Origin: Variovorax sp. WDL1 | GTDB taxonomy: Bacteria; Pseudomonadota; Gammaproteobacteria; Burkholderiales; Burkholderiaceae_C | Direction: 5' to 3' | Length of the DNA: 32,482 nt | Assembly: GCF_001541225.1 (NCBI RefSeq) | Contig: NZ_LMTS01000138.1 | Coordinates: forward strand, 1 to 32,482 | Part shown: positions 31,075-32,482 of the stretch, piece by piece | How positions within the stretch are numbered: position 1 is the first letter of the stretch | How the letters are laid out: each line of letters begins with the position of its first letter | The notes under the pieces: model-generated | What the model saw: the letters and a program-made list of their open reading frames with translations, nothing else | Database searches by the model: none | Told to the model about the DNA's origin: nothing | Translations under genes and position numbers: made by a program

Positions 31075-32482
31075 GGCTGAATCTCCTGAGGTGAAGGAAA
31101 CGATGGAATGAGGTCAGCGGCCCACTCCAGACCGCAGTGGCGAAGCCAATGGACCGCGAAATCCTGTGCGCCGTGCGCCACGAGCACGGCATCGATGTCG
31201 CGCTGGTGCTCGGGAGTCGAGGCGCCCGCGAAAGCCAGCGCCACCGGCCCGAGGTCCAGGTCGAACACACGGTTGCCCAGACGCGACTGGTAGTAGTAGT
31301 CCTGTTTGGGCTGCGCCTGCGCGACGATCTCGATCTGCCGTGCGTTGAGCCCGAAGCTCTCGTAGATCGTGCGGATCTGCGGCTCCGCGGCCTGCGGGTT
31401 GGGCAGGAAGATGCGGCTTGCACAACTCTCCACGATCGCCGGCGCGATGGCCGAGCCCTGGATGTCCGCCAGGCTCTGCGTGGCGAAGACGACGCTGACG
31501 TTCTTCTTGCGCAGCGTCTTGAGCCACTGGCGAATGCGCGCCGCAAACGCCGGGTCATCAAGGAACAGCCACGCCTCGTCAAGGATCAACAGCGTGGGCG
31601 CGCCATCCAGCCGCTCCTCGAAACGCGCGAACAGGTAGCGCAGCACCGCCAGCGCGGCGGCCTTGCTGTGCATAAGTTCCTCCATCTCGAAGCCCTGCAC
31701 GTCCGCACTGCCCAGCCGGTCGTGGTCGGCGTCCAGCAAGCTGCCGTGCGCCCCACCCAGCACATAGGGCGCGAGCGCCTGCCGCAGCGCGTTGGACTGC
31801 AGCAGCACCGACAGGCCGGTCAGGGTGCGCTGCTCCACCGGTGCGCTGGCCAGGCTACCGAGCGCGGACCAGACCGCTTCGCGTTCCTCCGGCCCGACGG
31901 CCATACCCTCCTGGATCAGCCGACCCTCAATCCACTCGGCTGCCCAGGTGCGGTAGCCCTGGCGGTCGATACGGGCCAGAGGCTGGAAGGCGATGGCGTT
32001 CTCGCCACTCGACTCGTCGGCCCGGCCCAGGTCGTAGTGCTCACCGCCCAGGCCCAGGACCGTCGCGCGGATCGACCGCCCCCAGTCGAACGCGAAGATG
32101 CGAGAGTCCGGGTAGCGGCGGAATTGCAGCGCCATCGTCGCCAGGAGCACCGACTTGCCCATGCCGATCGGGCCGACGACCAGCGTGTTGCCCACGTCGC
32201 CGATATGCGTCACGAGCCGGAACGGCGTCGCACCATCGGTGCGCGTCACGATCAGCGGCGGACAGTCCAGGTGCGCATTGCGCTCCTGCCCCGCCCAGAC
32301 GGCGGACACCGGCATCATGTGCGCCAATCCCAAGGTCGAGACGATCGGTTGTCGCACGTTGGCATAGGCGTTGCCCGGGATGGAGGACAGCCAGGCCTCG
32401 ACGACGTTCAGCGTCTCCGGGATGGTCACGAACCCTCGGCCCTGGATCGCCCGCTCCACCTGCCGCAGCTTCTCATCGGCGG
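31071..32482 (-). CDS. trbE: TrbE/VirB4-type conjugation ATPase (5' end outside window)
   Basis: The frame runs off the right edge; the C-terminal 470 or so residues are here. Walker A is GPIGMGKSVLL, the next block RYPDSRIFAFDWGRSIRA, Walker B APTLLILDEAWLFLDD, followed by KKNVSVVFATQSLADI and NPQAAEPQIRTIYESFGL. These are the VirB4 ATPase hallmarks. It powers pilus assembly and DNA transfer. It is upstream of trbJ in the same leftward transcript; further trb genes should follow beyond the window. Confidence 0.95.
   Translation of the reverse strand, partial: ADEKLRQVERAIQGRGFVTIPETLNVVEAWLSSIPGNAYANVRQPIVSTLGLAHMMPVSAVWAGQERNAHLDCPPLIVTRTDGATPFRLVTHIGDVGNTLVVGPIGMGKSVLLATMALQFRRYPDSRIFAFDWGRSIRATVLGLGGEHYDLGRADESSGENAIAFQPLARIDRQGYRTWAAEWIEGRLIQEGMAVGPEEREAVWSALGSLASAPVEQRTLTGLSVLLQSNALRQALAPYVLGGAHGSLLDADHDRLGSADVQGFEMEELMHSKAAALAVLRYLFARFEERLDGAPTLLILDEAWLFLDDPAFAARIRQWLKTLRKKNVSVVFATQSLADIQGSAIAPAIVESCASRIFLPNPQAAEPQIRTIYESFGLNARQIEIVAQAQPKQDYYYQSRLGNRVFDLDLGPVALAFAGASTPEHQRDIDAVLVAHGAQDFAVHWLRHCGLEWAADLIPSFPSPQEIQP

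Noticed and set aside
1..32482. CRISPR arrays, rRNA genes, complete tRNA genes or insertion sequences
   Set aside because: No regularly spaced repeats, no rRNA sequence, no complete tRNA fold and no transposase motif were seen; the only tRNA sequence is the 3' fragment at 19203-19225.

Overview
The window looks like chromosomal DNA of a GC-rich betaproteobacterium, probably Burkholderiales and plausibly a Comamonadaceae/Variovorax-type soil organism. This rests on overall base composition, on a tRNA-Phe 3' end of betaproteobacterial type, and on gene families common in that group. It is a mosaic of polymorphic toxin remnants, a catabolic island, a stress/regulatory stretch, a sulfide-response operon that is partly decayed, and the end of a conjugative element carrying anti-phage cargo.

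Positions 1-1778: the 3' end of an RHS polymorphic toxin, a likely cognate immunity gene, then a displaced toxin tip (type 24-like) with its Imm53 immunity gene. This is a typical RHS tip-exchange graveyard.

Positions 1992-9283: two divergent catabolic operons. Leftward: SDR dehydrogenase, enoyl-CoA hydratase, MaoC hydratase. Rightward: a thiolase-fold enzyme without an evident nucleophilic Cys, its DUF35 Zn-ribbon partner and a crotonase; then, after a terminator, a Rieske oxygenase and its ferredoxin-reductase. The divergent promoter region and the oxygenase promoter carry nearly the same 14-bp palindromic site, so one regulator outside the window may control the whole pathway (ring or side-chain oxidation, then CoA-ester degradation).

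Positions 9394-16261: an exported low-complexity protein, an unrecognised 287-aa protein, a chloroperoxidase-like alpha/beta hydrolase, a winged-helix STAND ATPase regulator, a lactonase-type metallo-beta-lactamase-fold enzyme and a small conserved protein.

Positions 16445-18834: a BigR-type ArsR repressor faces a leftward operon of persulfide dioxygenase, DUF442 sulfurtransferase and a wrecked SulP transporter.

Positions 18875-19225: the 3' remnant of a histidine kinase, then a tRNA-Phe terminator and the last 23 nt of tRNA-Phe. This is read as the attachment site of an integrated element that continues to the right edge.

Positions 19226-25392: defence cargo. An XRE repressor and ImmA/IrrE-type protease pair (CapH/CapP-like layout) is divergent from a five-gene operon: YjzC-like small protein, CD-NTase-like nucleotidyltransferase, E2-like conjugating enzyme, four-TM S-4TM effector, and a second SMODS nucleotidyltransferase with a C-terminal sensor domain. 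This is a composite CBASS with two nucleotidyltransferases around one E2 and one effector, and it is the most interesting part of the window.

Positions 25393-32482: a leftward mating-pair-formation operon (trbE-trbJ-exclusion lipoprotein-trbL-trbF-trbG-trbI-DUF2274), which makes the element an integrative conjugative element or a derivative.
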